A stretch of 64,000 nt of DNA from contig OU612074.1 in NCBI GenBank assembly GCA_914767715.1, positions 22,428,062-22,492,061 of the forward strand. The letters are read 5' to 3'. Positions 50,501-61,146 of this stretch are shown piece after piece. The translations under genes were made by a program, and so were the position numbers. The stretch comes from Membranipora membranacea (taxonomy: Eukaryota; Bryozoa; Gymnolaemata; Cheilostomatida; Membraniporidae). How positions within the stretch are numbered: the stretch's first letter is position 1; each line of letters starts with the position of its first letter. A model generated the notes under the pieces. That model was not told the DNA's origin. It saw only the letters and a list, made by a program, of their open reading frames with translations, and did not search any database.

Positions 50501-51681
50501 AACGTACCTACAAAAGAATAAATACATATTACATATGGCATCTTATGCACTCACAGATAAGAGATTATATACAGCTATGTCATAGCTGCCAGTTGCATAA
50601 AGCCGCCAGGAATCCATGCAGACCCCGCAGCTTAGCTAACGGGGCAATAATGGATCAGGTCAGCCTGGACATTGTTGGCAGTTTCAGACCCACAAATAAT
50701 GATAACACAGTGATCCTAGTGGCCATCGAACACTTCTCAAGGTGGGCTGAGGCTTACCCCCTTCCGCCTGCCACTGTGGAGAGTTGTGCACAGGCATTAT
50801 ATAATGGTATATTCGCTAAATTTGGGTTTAGCAGAATCATCCATATGGACAGGGCTGCCTAATTTATGTCAGAATTAGTGGCTGAGCTGGCGCGGGAACA
50901 GTAAAAATACGTTCTCATGCAGGTACCACCCTGAGGGTAACAGCATGGTGGAACGGATGAATGGGACACTAATAAATAGCCTGCGTACCTCTTTTGGGGC
51001 CGATGCCAACCGAGAGTGGGATGAAGTGCTGGAGACAGTGATGGTAGCCTACCGGGCAATGCCTCATCCAGCTACAGGCTTCAAACCAAACAGAATAATG
51101 CTCGGTAGAGAAACCAGGCTATGCCAGGTAATGTGCCCAGAATCTGATCCGAAGCCTGTAACAGAATATATAAAAGCACTGGATAAAACTCTCTATGAGG
51201 TATACAACTGACATATATAAAAGCACTGGATAATACTCTCTATGAGGTATACAACAGATAGAGGAATTTATTGGCTGAAGAGTGCCATTTTGATGGGACT
51301 ATCCATGCACCCTTCAGCGAGGGTGACAGGGTGCTCATTAAAAAGAAGAAATCCGAGCTGAACTAGCCGGGCAAACTAGAGATTCGGTACTATGGGCCAT
51401 TTACCATCAAGAAACGGATGGACTTTGACTCGTACGTGTTAAGTGAGGGTGATAGACATGTGATTGAACATCATTCTCGCCTCAAATTGTACCATGAAGA
51501 CGGCGACTCATCGGCCGATGGTATGGAGTTACCGCTACCGGGTGGAGAGCTACCCGCTAGCCTCGATGACAATAGCCAGGATAGCGCAGGCCCTAATATG
51601 GAACATAATGGGACTGAAACCAGTTTGGTCGATGAGAATAGTGACGAGTTTGTCACAATGGTCCGCCCGAATAAGAACTGA
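47598..51681 (+). pseudogene. Gypsy-type pol: protease, RT, RNase H, integrase, multiply broken
   Basis: Order PR-RT-RH-IN identifies a Ty3/Gypsy element. Protease: FQLDTGCSATVIS near 48003, frame open to 48488. RT begins KPIRQPPYRV; a 1-nt shift falls between LERVV and PVLTVMKKNG (about 48960-48990) and another at GYYQIP near 49160. After that 49191..50471 is open, with YGFKRLPMGL, the YMDD catalytic box, GLAGYYRKFIPNY, RNase H (FILDTDASYMACGAVI, YGVTKLEMLGLV) and VHHRAGQLHANAN, where the family usually has ADALSR. Integrase: zinc-binding HxxxH and CHSC, then the DDE Asp in SLDIVG and HMDRAA followed by a TAA at 50860-50862 where Gln is expected; NSMVERMNG holds the Glu after another shift. 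A 46-bp tandem duplication lies at 51168-51254. The element cannot encode a working polyprotein. Confidence 0.88.
51168..51254 (+). repeat. 46-bp tandem duplication in integrase region
   Basis: TATAAAAGCACTGGATAA...CTCTCTATGAGGTATACAAC occurs twice back to back, differing by one base. It adds a frame-disrupting segment. Confidence 0.85.
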
Positions 51682-51890
51682 CCAATCAGGTTTCCTGATG
51701 GGCTCGCCCGAGTAAAGACAATATGCTGCATACAGGTGGGGGCAACGCCATGGTTTGGTAGCCCCGCCTCCATTAAAGATTATATAATCACACGCGGCGC
51801 GGCTTAGCGGTCAACTACGCGATACCAAAATAATCTAGGAAAAATGGGTAAACATTTGAGTGTAAAAATTGTGACTATGAATGCCGAGTA

Positions 51891-52514
51891 TTGTCAGACA
51901 TGGTAACACACTATGCGGAATGTCAGGAAGAGATGGACCAGGAATCTGGGCCGGAGGTTGACATCGATGGGGCTTCCAACGCTGTGAACGTTGACCTAGA
52001 GGATGTAAGAGACTCACCTGGAAAAGAAAAGCCGATCTCTCCAGTAAAGCCGCCGAAAGAGGTATGTAGAGAGTTGTTATGGTTACACTCCCAAACCCTG
52101 AGGTCAAATTGCTGAAAGAGGAAAATCGCATATAATTATATCATCTAGTCTAGTCTAGGCAGCTGTTATTTATTGCTCCCTGTTGCTGTTGACAAAATAT
52201 ATATTGGATTTTTATTGTTACAGACCATGAGACCAGCGATAAAATCGGGCAAGCCACCATCCAGAACAGCGGCCATCTTGATCCCTAGGGAGGAGGCCCC
52301 TCTGCCGCCAAAGGGAAGAGGAGGAAGAGGTAAAGGAAGAGCCAAGCTAACTGGCATCGCAAAAAGGATCGCGAACTCCTACAAAAATACCAAGAAACCT
52401 ACACCTGCCAAAAATGTGCCCACGCCATACAAGGCCCTTGGATGGCGTGGGCACCATTTTGGTAGGTCTAGGTTTCTTTGCACTTCTACAGTGGCTGTCC
52501 CTGGCGTTACCTGA
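51891..52514 (+). other. Possible spliced third ORF of the Gypsy element
   Basis: An acidic reading frame from 51891 (MSDMVTHYAECQEEMDQE...PVKPPKE) meets a good donor (GAG|GTATGT, about 52061). The acceptor TTTTTATTGTTACAG at 52204 opens, in phase 0, a basic Pro/Arg/Gly-rich frame (TMRPAIKSGKPPSRTAA, GRGGRGKGRAKLTGIAKR) that stays open to 52512. Position after integrase and use of splicing recall the env/accessory ORF of some Gypsy elements, but no envelope feature is present in this frame; an overlapping frame has one hydrophobic stretch (TILVGLGFFALLQWLSLAL). The function is unknown and it may be chance. Confidence 0.3.
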
Positions 52515-52550
52515 GGTAACGCCAGGGACAGCCATTGTAGAAGTGCAAAG
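52392..52550. repeat. Two tandem 37-bp-arm hairpins
   Basis: Hairpin 1: arms 52392-52428 and 52442-52478, four mismatches, 13-nt loop. Hairpin 2: arms 52476-52512 and 52514-52550, one mismatch, single-base centre (TTACCT-G-AGGTAA). The two hairpins overlap by 3 bp. Confidence 0.9.
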
Positions 52551-52679
52551 TATCAAACAAGAGTGCAGACACGAGGCTATAGACACGACCGTAACAGTGC
52601 AAGGCGAGCCAGGCCAGGGGGATGCAGGGCGGTATGCCCAGCTCTCTATTCGCCTCCACGTATTCCACCATTATGATAG

Positions 52680-52780
52680 ACAAAACACAGATGGAGGGAG
52701 ACCCTCAATGGCGGATACCACGCACCGATCCAGGACCGGACGCGGCTCGAACCCAGGATACTAACTAGCTAGACCACAGA
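52680..52780 (-). other. tRNA-like fragment
   Basis: Minus strand reads GTGGTCTAGCTAGTTAG (A-box-like) then TGGGTTCGAGCCG (B-box-like) about 15 nt later. This spacing is too short for a tRNA gene; probably a degenerate SINE piece. Confidence 0.35.
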
Positions 52781-52909
52781 CAGATCTTACAGAATTGATT
52801 ATTCTTTACGCTTAACATGTCCTCTATTTATGGTTTAAATACAAAAAAATACGTATCACAAATAAATACATACATACAACCGTATTATTAATCAAATTTG
52901 AAATACATG

Positions 52910-55523
52910 TCTAATATATCATAAACCTGTCTAAAGATTTGTTTGTGTACTTGGGCAGGTCATTGATGTAGAGTAGGAACAACAGTGGCCCAAGTACACT
53001 CCCCTGTGGAACACCTGAGGACACTTCACTTCTACCGGAGCTCACACCATCGACCACGACTTCCTGGGTACGGTTTGGGAGAATGATGTAATCCAGCTAT
53101 GTACCTGAGGACTGATACCATATCTTTGTAGCTTGGCTAGGAGAAGGTGATGAGGTACCCTGTCAAAGGCTTTAGAAAAGTCTAAGAGTATCACATCACA
53201 TTGGCCCCTGTCTTCAATAGTGCTGACAAAGCCGGTAATTGTTGAGACTAGTTGAGTCTCACAAGAACGCCTCTATCTAAAACCGTGTTGTTCACTGCAT
53301 AATATGCCATACCTCTCGAGATGTCGGTTTATTTGACTTGAGATAATAATATGTTCCATCACTTCGCAGACTATTGAGGTTAAGGAAACTGGTCGATAGT
53401 TTTCCGCCTTTTCTTTATCTCCTTTCTTAAATATTGGACTCACATTGGCATGGCGCCAGTCATCAGGTACCTGACCCTGACTCCTTACATAGATGAGTTT
53501 CAGAGTTGGTGCAATCTCAGATGCTACCGATCGCAAGAGTTTAGGTGTCAGACCAACAGGACCAGGGGCTTTGTTCATTTTCAGGTTACGGAATAGTTTC
53601 CTTACTCCCTCTATGGTGATGGTGAATTGAGTCAATGGATTTTGCGGCATTTCTTGTACTGGTGTGGTGTTCTTCCTAGCGAATACTGATGTAAACTGAG
53701 CATTTAGCAGGGAAGCTTTCTCTTTGCCATCGGTCACGGCATTCCCAACGCGACCCTTGAGAGTACCTATACCAACATTCTCTGATAGTCTGCTTTTAAT
53801 ATAGGACCAGGACCTCTTATTAAAGATCTGCGGGTGGTCACCACTTTCGTCGGTCATCAGTTCATTCAGGAACTGATTATAATGTTTGCTTGGCTAACAG
53901 CCTCGTTTTCTGTTTTACAGCCTTGTAGGTTTCCCAATCTGATGGTTTATTGGTTTGGCGAGCTCTTCGGAAGGTCTTTTTCTTGGTACGAGAGAGAGCC
54001 GCATAATAGATGTAGTGATCCATGGCTGGTGGTGTTTTACCAATGCTGTTTTGCTAGGTACACATCTGTCCTGAATGGCTTTGATTTCTCTAAGGAAGTA
54101 GTTCCAGATGCTATTGATATTAGTATCTTCTGGAAACTTTCCTATCATCTTGTGCTCTAGTTCTTCTGTTTCTTTTTTGAGCTCTCTTCCATAAGTATAT
54201 TTTCCTAGGAAGAGGCTTTCGGCGTTGAGCTATAAGACGGTTTTCAGTCATGACTCTATGGACTCTATCACCGAAACCGGGCTCAATGTGGCATTTAATC
54301 ATCAATGCTGGTCTGTTGGTGAAAAAGAGGTCAAGGATATTTTGCTCTCTGGTAGGTGAATCAACCATTTGAGACAGTCCGCAGGTGTGCATCATATCGA
54401 GATACCTTTGATTTAGTTCTGTTGGATATTGATGGCCTGTGATTGTCCCGGTCCGCCAGCATATATCGGGGAGTTTGAAATCTCCTCCTATCCATACACT
54501 AGCCTTCTTTCGTCTCCTCTGTATCTTTTCAATAGTAGTACATAGTGATGTTGGGTAGTTGATATCTCTGTTTGTTGGGCGGTAAACTGAGCCTACAATT
54601 AAAGCTGGTTTACCATTCTGAGTGTTTACTTTGATGATTACTGCTTCAACGTCTTTGCTAGTCTCCAGCTGTTCACAGGTGAACTCTGTCTTTATTGCAA
54701 TCAGGGCCCCACCATGACTACTACCTATTCTGTCAGATCGATAGACATTATAATCTGATGGAAAAATCTCAGAGGAGGAGATAGAGCTATTTAACCAAGT
54801 TTCACAGCCAGCAATTATATCAGGCTTCTCTGCATCAATGAAGTTCAGTAAATCTGCCTTCTTATTGTTGATACTTTGAAAATTGGCTATGTGAAAGGTC
54901 ACCGGTCGTCTGTAGTGTCTCTTCTGTTTATTTTCAGACTGGTCTCTCTTCGGAGAAGAGCAGCATCTTGGGTTCGGTTGGAAATTCACAAGATCGACTT
55001 GCTCACTCTCTGCTGATGTCAAGTTGTTTAGTGAATTGAATCTTGTCTGATGGCAATCCAAGGACAGGTCTAAGAAGGCTGTTACGTTTGGTAAGGCACA
55101 GTTCAGGCAGTGCCATGACGAGTTACCAAGGCTTAGGAAAATATCCTTTCTCACGCCCAGACATCTGCGGTGGTACCAGATGTCACAGGTATCACATGCG
55201 ACAGCATCAGTCTTCACTTGTTTAATACAGTTACCACATGGGTATTTGGTTGGTCCTGGGTTTAGTTCGACATCTCATTATAGTAGCAGGAGGATGGCGA
55301 TCATAAGAAGACAGTGTGTTGGTTGTCTTTTAATTTTCCAGGTTTTTCGTTTGAAAATCTGCGTCCCCAACCCTGTATTTTTGGTTGGGGCTTCATGATC
55401 ATGATGTGTAAGCCAGTTATTGTGTTGTAGTTTGTCTGGGGTATTGTTATCTTGTGTGGCAAGTTTGCTTGTGATGGTCACAACAAGCAGTGAATAGATG
55501 ACAAGCTTTGTCGACAGATTCAT
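52910..55523 (-). pseudogene. CR1/L2-like non-LTR retrotransposon, degenerate
   Basis: Reading along the minus strand: a short frame from 55523 ending in a hydrophobic tail (MIAILLLL); then TAA and TGA at 55280-55275; then DVELNPGP (55274-55251), a 2A-like motif. A PHD-type C4HC3 finger follows (CGNC, CDTC, WYHRRC, CLNC; about 55245-55105). The AP-type endonuclease has CETWLNSS and IGGDFKLPDICW, where the family's catalytic Asn in GDFN is Lys; its SDH motif is also lost (PGFGDR). RT runs from about 53857 to 52930: NKAPGPVGLTPKLL, IFKKGDKEKAENYRPVSL, LLDFSKAFDRVPHHLL and [20 protein letters not shown]. It stops just before where the catalytic F/YADD box should be. Frameshifts near 54240 and a stop at 53272 are visible. 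It cannot be active and lies within the 3' part of the Gypsy block in the opposite orientation. Confidence 0.85.
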
Positions 55524-57737
55524 CTTGCTGCAGTCCTTTCAATTTCGGTAGGGAGAGGGCACCAGAGAGTAAGGAACAAACCAATGCTCCCACAGAGTGG
55601 TGGCCACGAGCCGCGGTTGCGGTGTCAAGTCCTTCCACTCCGCCTCTCAAACGGACCAGATGTAAGAAGTAGACTATGGTATGACAGGGAGGGAATGCAT
55701 GTATGGTGGGATTTTGTGTTCTTACTGATTTGGAGAGAAGTATGTGTAGGTATGACTTACTATGTATGTTGAATCTTGAGTAGATTTGCTGCAGAGAGTT
55801 AACAGCAGATTGTAGTATGTGAAGATTCAATAAGAGGTGTAGAGTAACTCTGGAGTCAATAAAATGCTGTATCTTCCAAGTCCAATATCTCCAGTATCTA
55901 TCCAGTTGTTTCCATACAATCCAGTACTGGCTGTTTCAGAAGAGATTCCTCTCGTTTCCTGACTGATTTTATTGTCCTCCAAGGGTTTCTAGTTGGCTAT
56001 TTGGGTTAAAATCTTGTCCAGTTTTCAGCTTGAACAATTTTCTCAACCTTCACTGGTGACCTTGACCTGACGTAATGGTTCACGTACCCTCAACATAATC
56101 AGAATAAAGTGGTCGCAACATGCTGCATGATGATAAATTGATATTATATTACCCATGACTCTTCCAGTCTCATGACTTAAGCCTACTTTACTCACTGAGA
56201 GTCAGAGCAATGTGCATATATGTAGAATCTATTATGAGTGGCACTCATCCATATACACAACCATAAATATGCACCAAGGTCACCAGTTTTATCATCATCA
56301 TGCCACATTGCGATCAGTTACTGATCGCAATGTGGCATGATGATGATAAAACTGGTGTCTTGGTGCATATTTATGGTTGGGCCTGCTAGTCTACTAGTCC
56401 ATGTTCCTGGTTTAACCCCATATTCAAACCTTCACAATAAGAGCTCTATGTTGCCAAACCTAAATTGTGGAATATCCCCTTATTCTTATGGCTCTTTAAT
56501 ACTTGTAGATCCTTCTGTTTGAGAGGTTCCAGTAATTTTGGAGGGCAAGTTATTTGATGACTGACATGGACCGATTGACAAGCCTGAAACATTCCTGGAG
56601 CCTTCATCAGTGGAAGCGACTACTCCAGTCCTTAGTGTCTGATTACTCACCGATTGGTTAAGTAATGCAAATAGGCATTGTTGTTCCACTGTGTCGTCTA
56701 GGTATCCAAATGGAGCTTGTGCAGTCTCCCTACCAACATTACAAAATAAAGTACAGTTGTGAAATACCCTTTACCAGCGGTTCCTACATATCGTAGCAGC
56801 GGATGGATTGTGTATACCCACAAATGAGTGTAGCAAAAGTAGAGAGCTGAGCCTAGCATACACGCGCCCCAGCATGCAATCACATGAATCCAACATGCAT
56901 TCATTCAGACAAGCACAATTTGCCTGCCATTGTGTACTCCTTTGTTCACCAAACAAAAGGCCTTTGTTGACTTGTTACACAACTCTCATAGGTGCATTGG
57001 GGCATGTCTTCCTGACATCGGCCCCCAGGGCCTATCCAACATACTACAGCATAGGTGTACTTTAATTTGTAATGAGATTCCGTGGTATCAATGTGATTGT
57101 ATTGCATCAAGCATCATTAGTTAGTGACCACATGACAGTGATGAATGGCCGAAGGGGTCGCATAGTAACAAGAAATTCTGGATGAATTTACTCCATCAGA
57201 TGGAACATTGATCAAGGGATCAAGCAAGATGCCAGTTATGTTAATATAAATATAGGCTACTATTAGTCCTAAGAACTCACCAAGAACTCATGGTACATGT
57301 AGGACTGGATGTCCAGCACATTCTGCTTGCAGGATAGCCTTGTGACATATGCCTCAACAGTTCGCACATGCGCAGACTGTGTCCAGCATTCAATATATGA
57401 AGAGGTGCCACTCTGTTCTTGCAAGTTATCCTCTTTCTAGATGGGTCGATACTAAACCTCGATCTAAGGGTTTTCTAGACGTGTTGAGGGAACAACCCCG
57501 TTACTGGACTTTTGCAAGAGTTACCACGATAGGAGCCGCTACGGCAGCTGGAGAATGTTGGAAAACCGAAATATCTTGACAGTTTCCTCTCCTCATTGGG
57601 CTATAACGAGCTACAATTGGGCAAATAACACAGAATTAAATTCAATGGAATTCAATGGCGAATTATAATTCATGAGCAAGGGAATAGTTCCTTGTTCTGA
57701 AGATCCCAATTTTGCAAGGGGCACCTGTTGTGAGTCA
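55524..57737. other. Probable 3' remainder of the retroelement block
   Basis: Between the LINE and the 3' LTR. Apart from the palindrome at 56259-56378 it holds only short reading frames (for example 57349-57579) without family motifs. Confidence 0.4.
56259..56378. repeat. 120-bp near-perfect palindrome
   Basis: Arms 56259-56318 and 56320-56378 around a single T (CGATCAGT-T-ACTGATCG). They match through GCAATGTGGCATGATGATGA and out to AACCATAAATATGC, with a one-base indel at CCAAGG/CCAAG. Confidence 0.95.
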
Positions 57738-58430
57738 AGAAGAGTTGACTTCCCTCAGAATAAAGGGGCACAACTCCAAGAACCATGTAATGGCTAATCA
57801 TGGCTAAATTGGCCAAGGCAGTGGTGTGCTCGGGGTATGACAACCATGCCTCCTGGGAGTTATTTCCCTTGAACCAAACTCTTCATCAACAGGTGGCCCT
57901 GTGTTCCAACAGAAAGACCGGAAACAACCATCACCGAGCTGTCAACGCTGCCAACGGGTATAGTTGGACGGCATGAACTTTTTGGGATATATAATAATTG
58001 AGATACGGAGCTAGTGACGACAACCATCTAGATAGGTTTAGGTAGGAGACCAGGTTAAATCCTGAAGTACCTGACTGGGTTTAATCCCGAGGTAACGCAG
58101 AATACCAGGAGAGATCCTGAAGTAACTGACTGGGTTCAATCCCGAGGTAACAGAAGAATACCAGGAGGAATCCTGAAATATCAGGAATCTATAAGTTGCC
58201 TCCCTGGAGGCGAAGAGAAGATAACTCACCATCATTGAAGCAGCTAAAGAAGGGTAAAGACCGAAGAACCAGCACAGATAAAGAAAGACAGCACAGACAG
58301 CAAATAATACACATGAATACGTTGTATCAATTTATTTGTGAACAGTAATAAAAAGTCTTATTACAAAATAAACATCCGGTTTCTGTTTGTTCTCCAGTAT
58401 CTGAAAAAGAAAATGAACTGCAATTAGCCT
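57738..58430 (+). repeat. 3' long terminal repeat with two deletions
   Basis: Same orientation as 44984-46112 but about 436 bp shorter. It lacks ~325 bp after GATAGGTTTA (equivalent to 45288-45612) and 116 bp between GCA direct repeats (equivalent to 45809-45924). Both ends match the 5' copy. Point differences are frequent, so the insertion is not recent. Confidence 0.75.
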
Positions 58431-60317
58431 GAATAGTAACATTTGAACTTTGTAAATGTCACAAATTCTGATGATGATTAATCAGGGTCATGATAATCAG
58501 AGCCAGGTCAATGATAATTAATACGAGGTCATGATTAATCAGAGCCATAAATAGCAATACAATATCATGATTCACCTGTCTTATTTTGGCAAACACTCCA
58601 TAGTTTGATAACAATTAGTGGTCATCGATCAAACCGCTGTTGGCCTCGAACGCTCTTTCGTGGCCGTTGACTTTGATCTGTAGCACAGTTGTGGTTGGAT
58701 GAGTACTGTGGCATGCCTTACTTTTGATGGTTTTGCCTCGGCCCACAGGCTTTGTTTATTCCGGCCCCTCGGAGTGAGACACAATCATTTTCAATTTTGT
58801 AATAAATGTTTCTCAATATTTTTCTATGCTTCAAACCTGGTAACGGTAACAAAAAAGACCTCACATATAAATATGCTGCCTTAAACTATCGACACCAGTT
58901 AACACGTTACTCGCTTGGCACGACATGCTGCCATTCTAACTTCAGTAATAAGATACCCTTGGCGCAATTTGTTCTGCCAAAACATTACAGTTTGTTCTTT
59001 ATTATTCATTATCTTCCTTCCTGACTGTTTGTTCATCAAATATAGGGGGTGCTTTCGAAATATTAGCCCGCGTGCAGATAATGACGTTAATTTATACATT
59101 TCATTTTAGGTTTCCCTTTACCGAGTTCTGCGATTGCTGAGAATAGCTGTCTTTGTGAACTGAAGCTGCCTGGGAAGACTTTTTTGATCATATTTTACCG
59201 GGAGTCTGAAAATACAGCTGTCAATGCGGGAGTTTTTGTGGTAACGCTACTCCGGAAGATTAAATGTTAGCTAGAATTTAGTTGTATCTAGTTTGAGGAT
59301 GACTCAATTTTACCTCTCATCAATTTTTGCTAATCAAGGACTGGCCACTGTCATGTAACATCGAGCAAGCAATAAATTTCCTCCTGTAAATATTTTACCC
59401 CATTAGAGTTGATCAATATTGTCTTATAAACACCACAGTGAAACAAGCTTTAATCTCGCCTACCACATACTTACAGTGTAGTGTACGTTTCTTTATAAAT
59501 TATCAAATAAAATCCGTTTGATTATAGTAACATTTGACGGGTATTTTGCACCGATAGTCACAACAAATAACAATGAGATGACTTTTTTATTATGTATAAT
59601 ATGTATGGCACCTGTGAACTTTTGCAATACACACAAGGCAATCATAATTATTATATTAGGTTTTATATCTAGTCGCTTGATTGTGACAATTGTGGTAAAT
59701 AATAAAATGATCCGCAATCTTGAAGACTCGCTGTTTATATAGCAATGTTTGAGAATTTTCATTTGTTCTGTTGCACTACAATAAAACTGCATGTTACCAG
59801 AAAAAAATTCTCTCTTTTGTTTTAATTCTGGCTGCAATACCAGCCAGCCTTCCTTAGTGCCAAAGTTGGTGGCTGAGTACTTCTAAATAGAGTGATTGTC
59901 TATTACATGATCATTTGAGCAGACTGATTTGCGTAAAGCATGTGGAGTTTGTTTTGCAATGCTCCTCAGTTTACATCACTATTACTTTATTGATAATCAC
60001 CAACTCAACTAATGGTAAGATACCAGATTTACTATTGCTCAGGTGTATTGCGCTCACACTGTATAATAGTACCCTCAAAAGAATTTCTGCTCATGACTAA
60101 TGTTAAAAACTGTTGAAGTGCAAAGTTAGCTTTCCCTGCAAATTAATGTCAACATTGCACAGGGAATTCCGCAATACAGAAATAGTGCTACAGCTGTACT
60201 ATACCACATGAATTCTGATCCAGATTACTTATGAACATAGCTTTGGAGGTGGTTTCATAAAATACATATCAAATTTCCACATGTAGGACACATTCAATGG
60301 TAAAAAATTAGTTAAAA

Positions 60318-60371
60318 GTATTTCTGCATTTTAGTCAATCCCACACAGGATTGACTAAAATGCGGAAATAC
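60318..60371. repeat. 24-bp-arm hairpin
   Basis: GTATTTCTGCATTTTAGTCA...CC and GG...TGACTAAAATGCGGAAATAC pair with one mismatch around a 6-nt loop. Confidence 0.9.
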
Positions 60372-60756
60372 GCTCTAATTCCCGCAACACGCACGTGAAT
60401 TTGCGTGTACACGGATTTCCGCATTATAGTGAACCCGAAAAAATGATTCTGCGTAGACTATAATCCTTAAGTTTTTTTTAGGAATTCAGCTACACGGATA
60501 TGACCTTGATCATAATAGAAGCTAGCAGAGGAAATCAAGGCAAGATGTCAGTTTATGCTTGTAACTCAATCTGTGAAGTTGATATAGCTTATTATTTTGA
60601 TTACTATACAAGATGGAGAAACCTACCACATCAACAGTCATACCATGCTCACCTGTCAGCATTGTGAACAACAATGATCCAGACCAACAACAATGTAAGA
60701 AAAGTGACATTGAATTAAGGAGTATTGATCGGATTGAACCTAATATTACTAATAAA

Positions 60757-60872
60757 TAATCAAGGATGGAACCAGTATCATACCATTATTCTAACCAAGT
60801 GCTATTCTATATAAATAATATAATAATTCTTGGTTAGAATATTATAATCATAACATTCATCCATCCAAGAAT
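60757..60872. repeat. Imperfect foldback element
   Basis: Inner arms ATTCTAACCAAG / CTTGGTTAGAAT; outer arms around CAAGGATGGA and TCCATCCAAG; AT-rich loop. MITE-like, no flank duplication called. Confidence 0.6.
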
Positions 60873-61007
60873 TTCTCTTACTCTGTACAACGATGACAAT
60901 GTGTCAAAGGTCCATTGCAGTTTGTGCAAGTCCATACAGGTAACAAAATTACAGGAGCACTACCTAACAGCAGTTTTTTTAAACACTAAACATCACGTCT
61001 ACAGATC

Positions 61008-61146
61008 TACTCCAAAACCTGGGTAGGCGTCGGGTAATATTTGACTGGTCCCCCTTGGGTTTTTGTTACAAACAACAAACACCCAAGAGGGTGCCAGTCA
61101 AACATTGTCAGATACCCACCCAGTGACCCAGGTTTTAGAGTAGACC
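61008..61146. mobile_element. Foldback MITE-like element
   Basis: TCTACTCCAAAACCTGGGT at the left pairs with ACCCAGGTTTTAGAGTAGA at the right; inner parts TTTGACTGG / CCAGTCAAA and CTTGGGTTTTTGTT / AACAAACACCCAAG also pair. Total about 140 bp. Confidence 0.75.
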
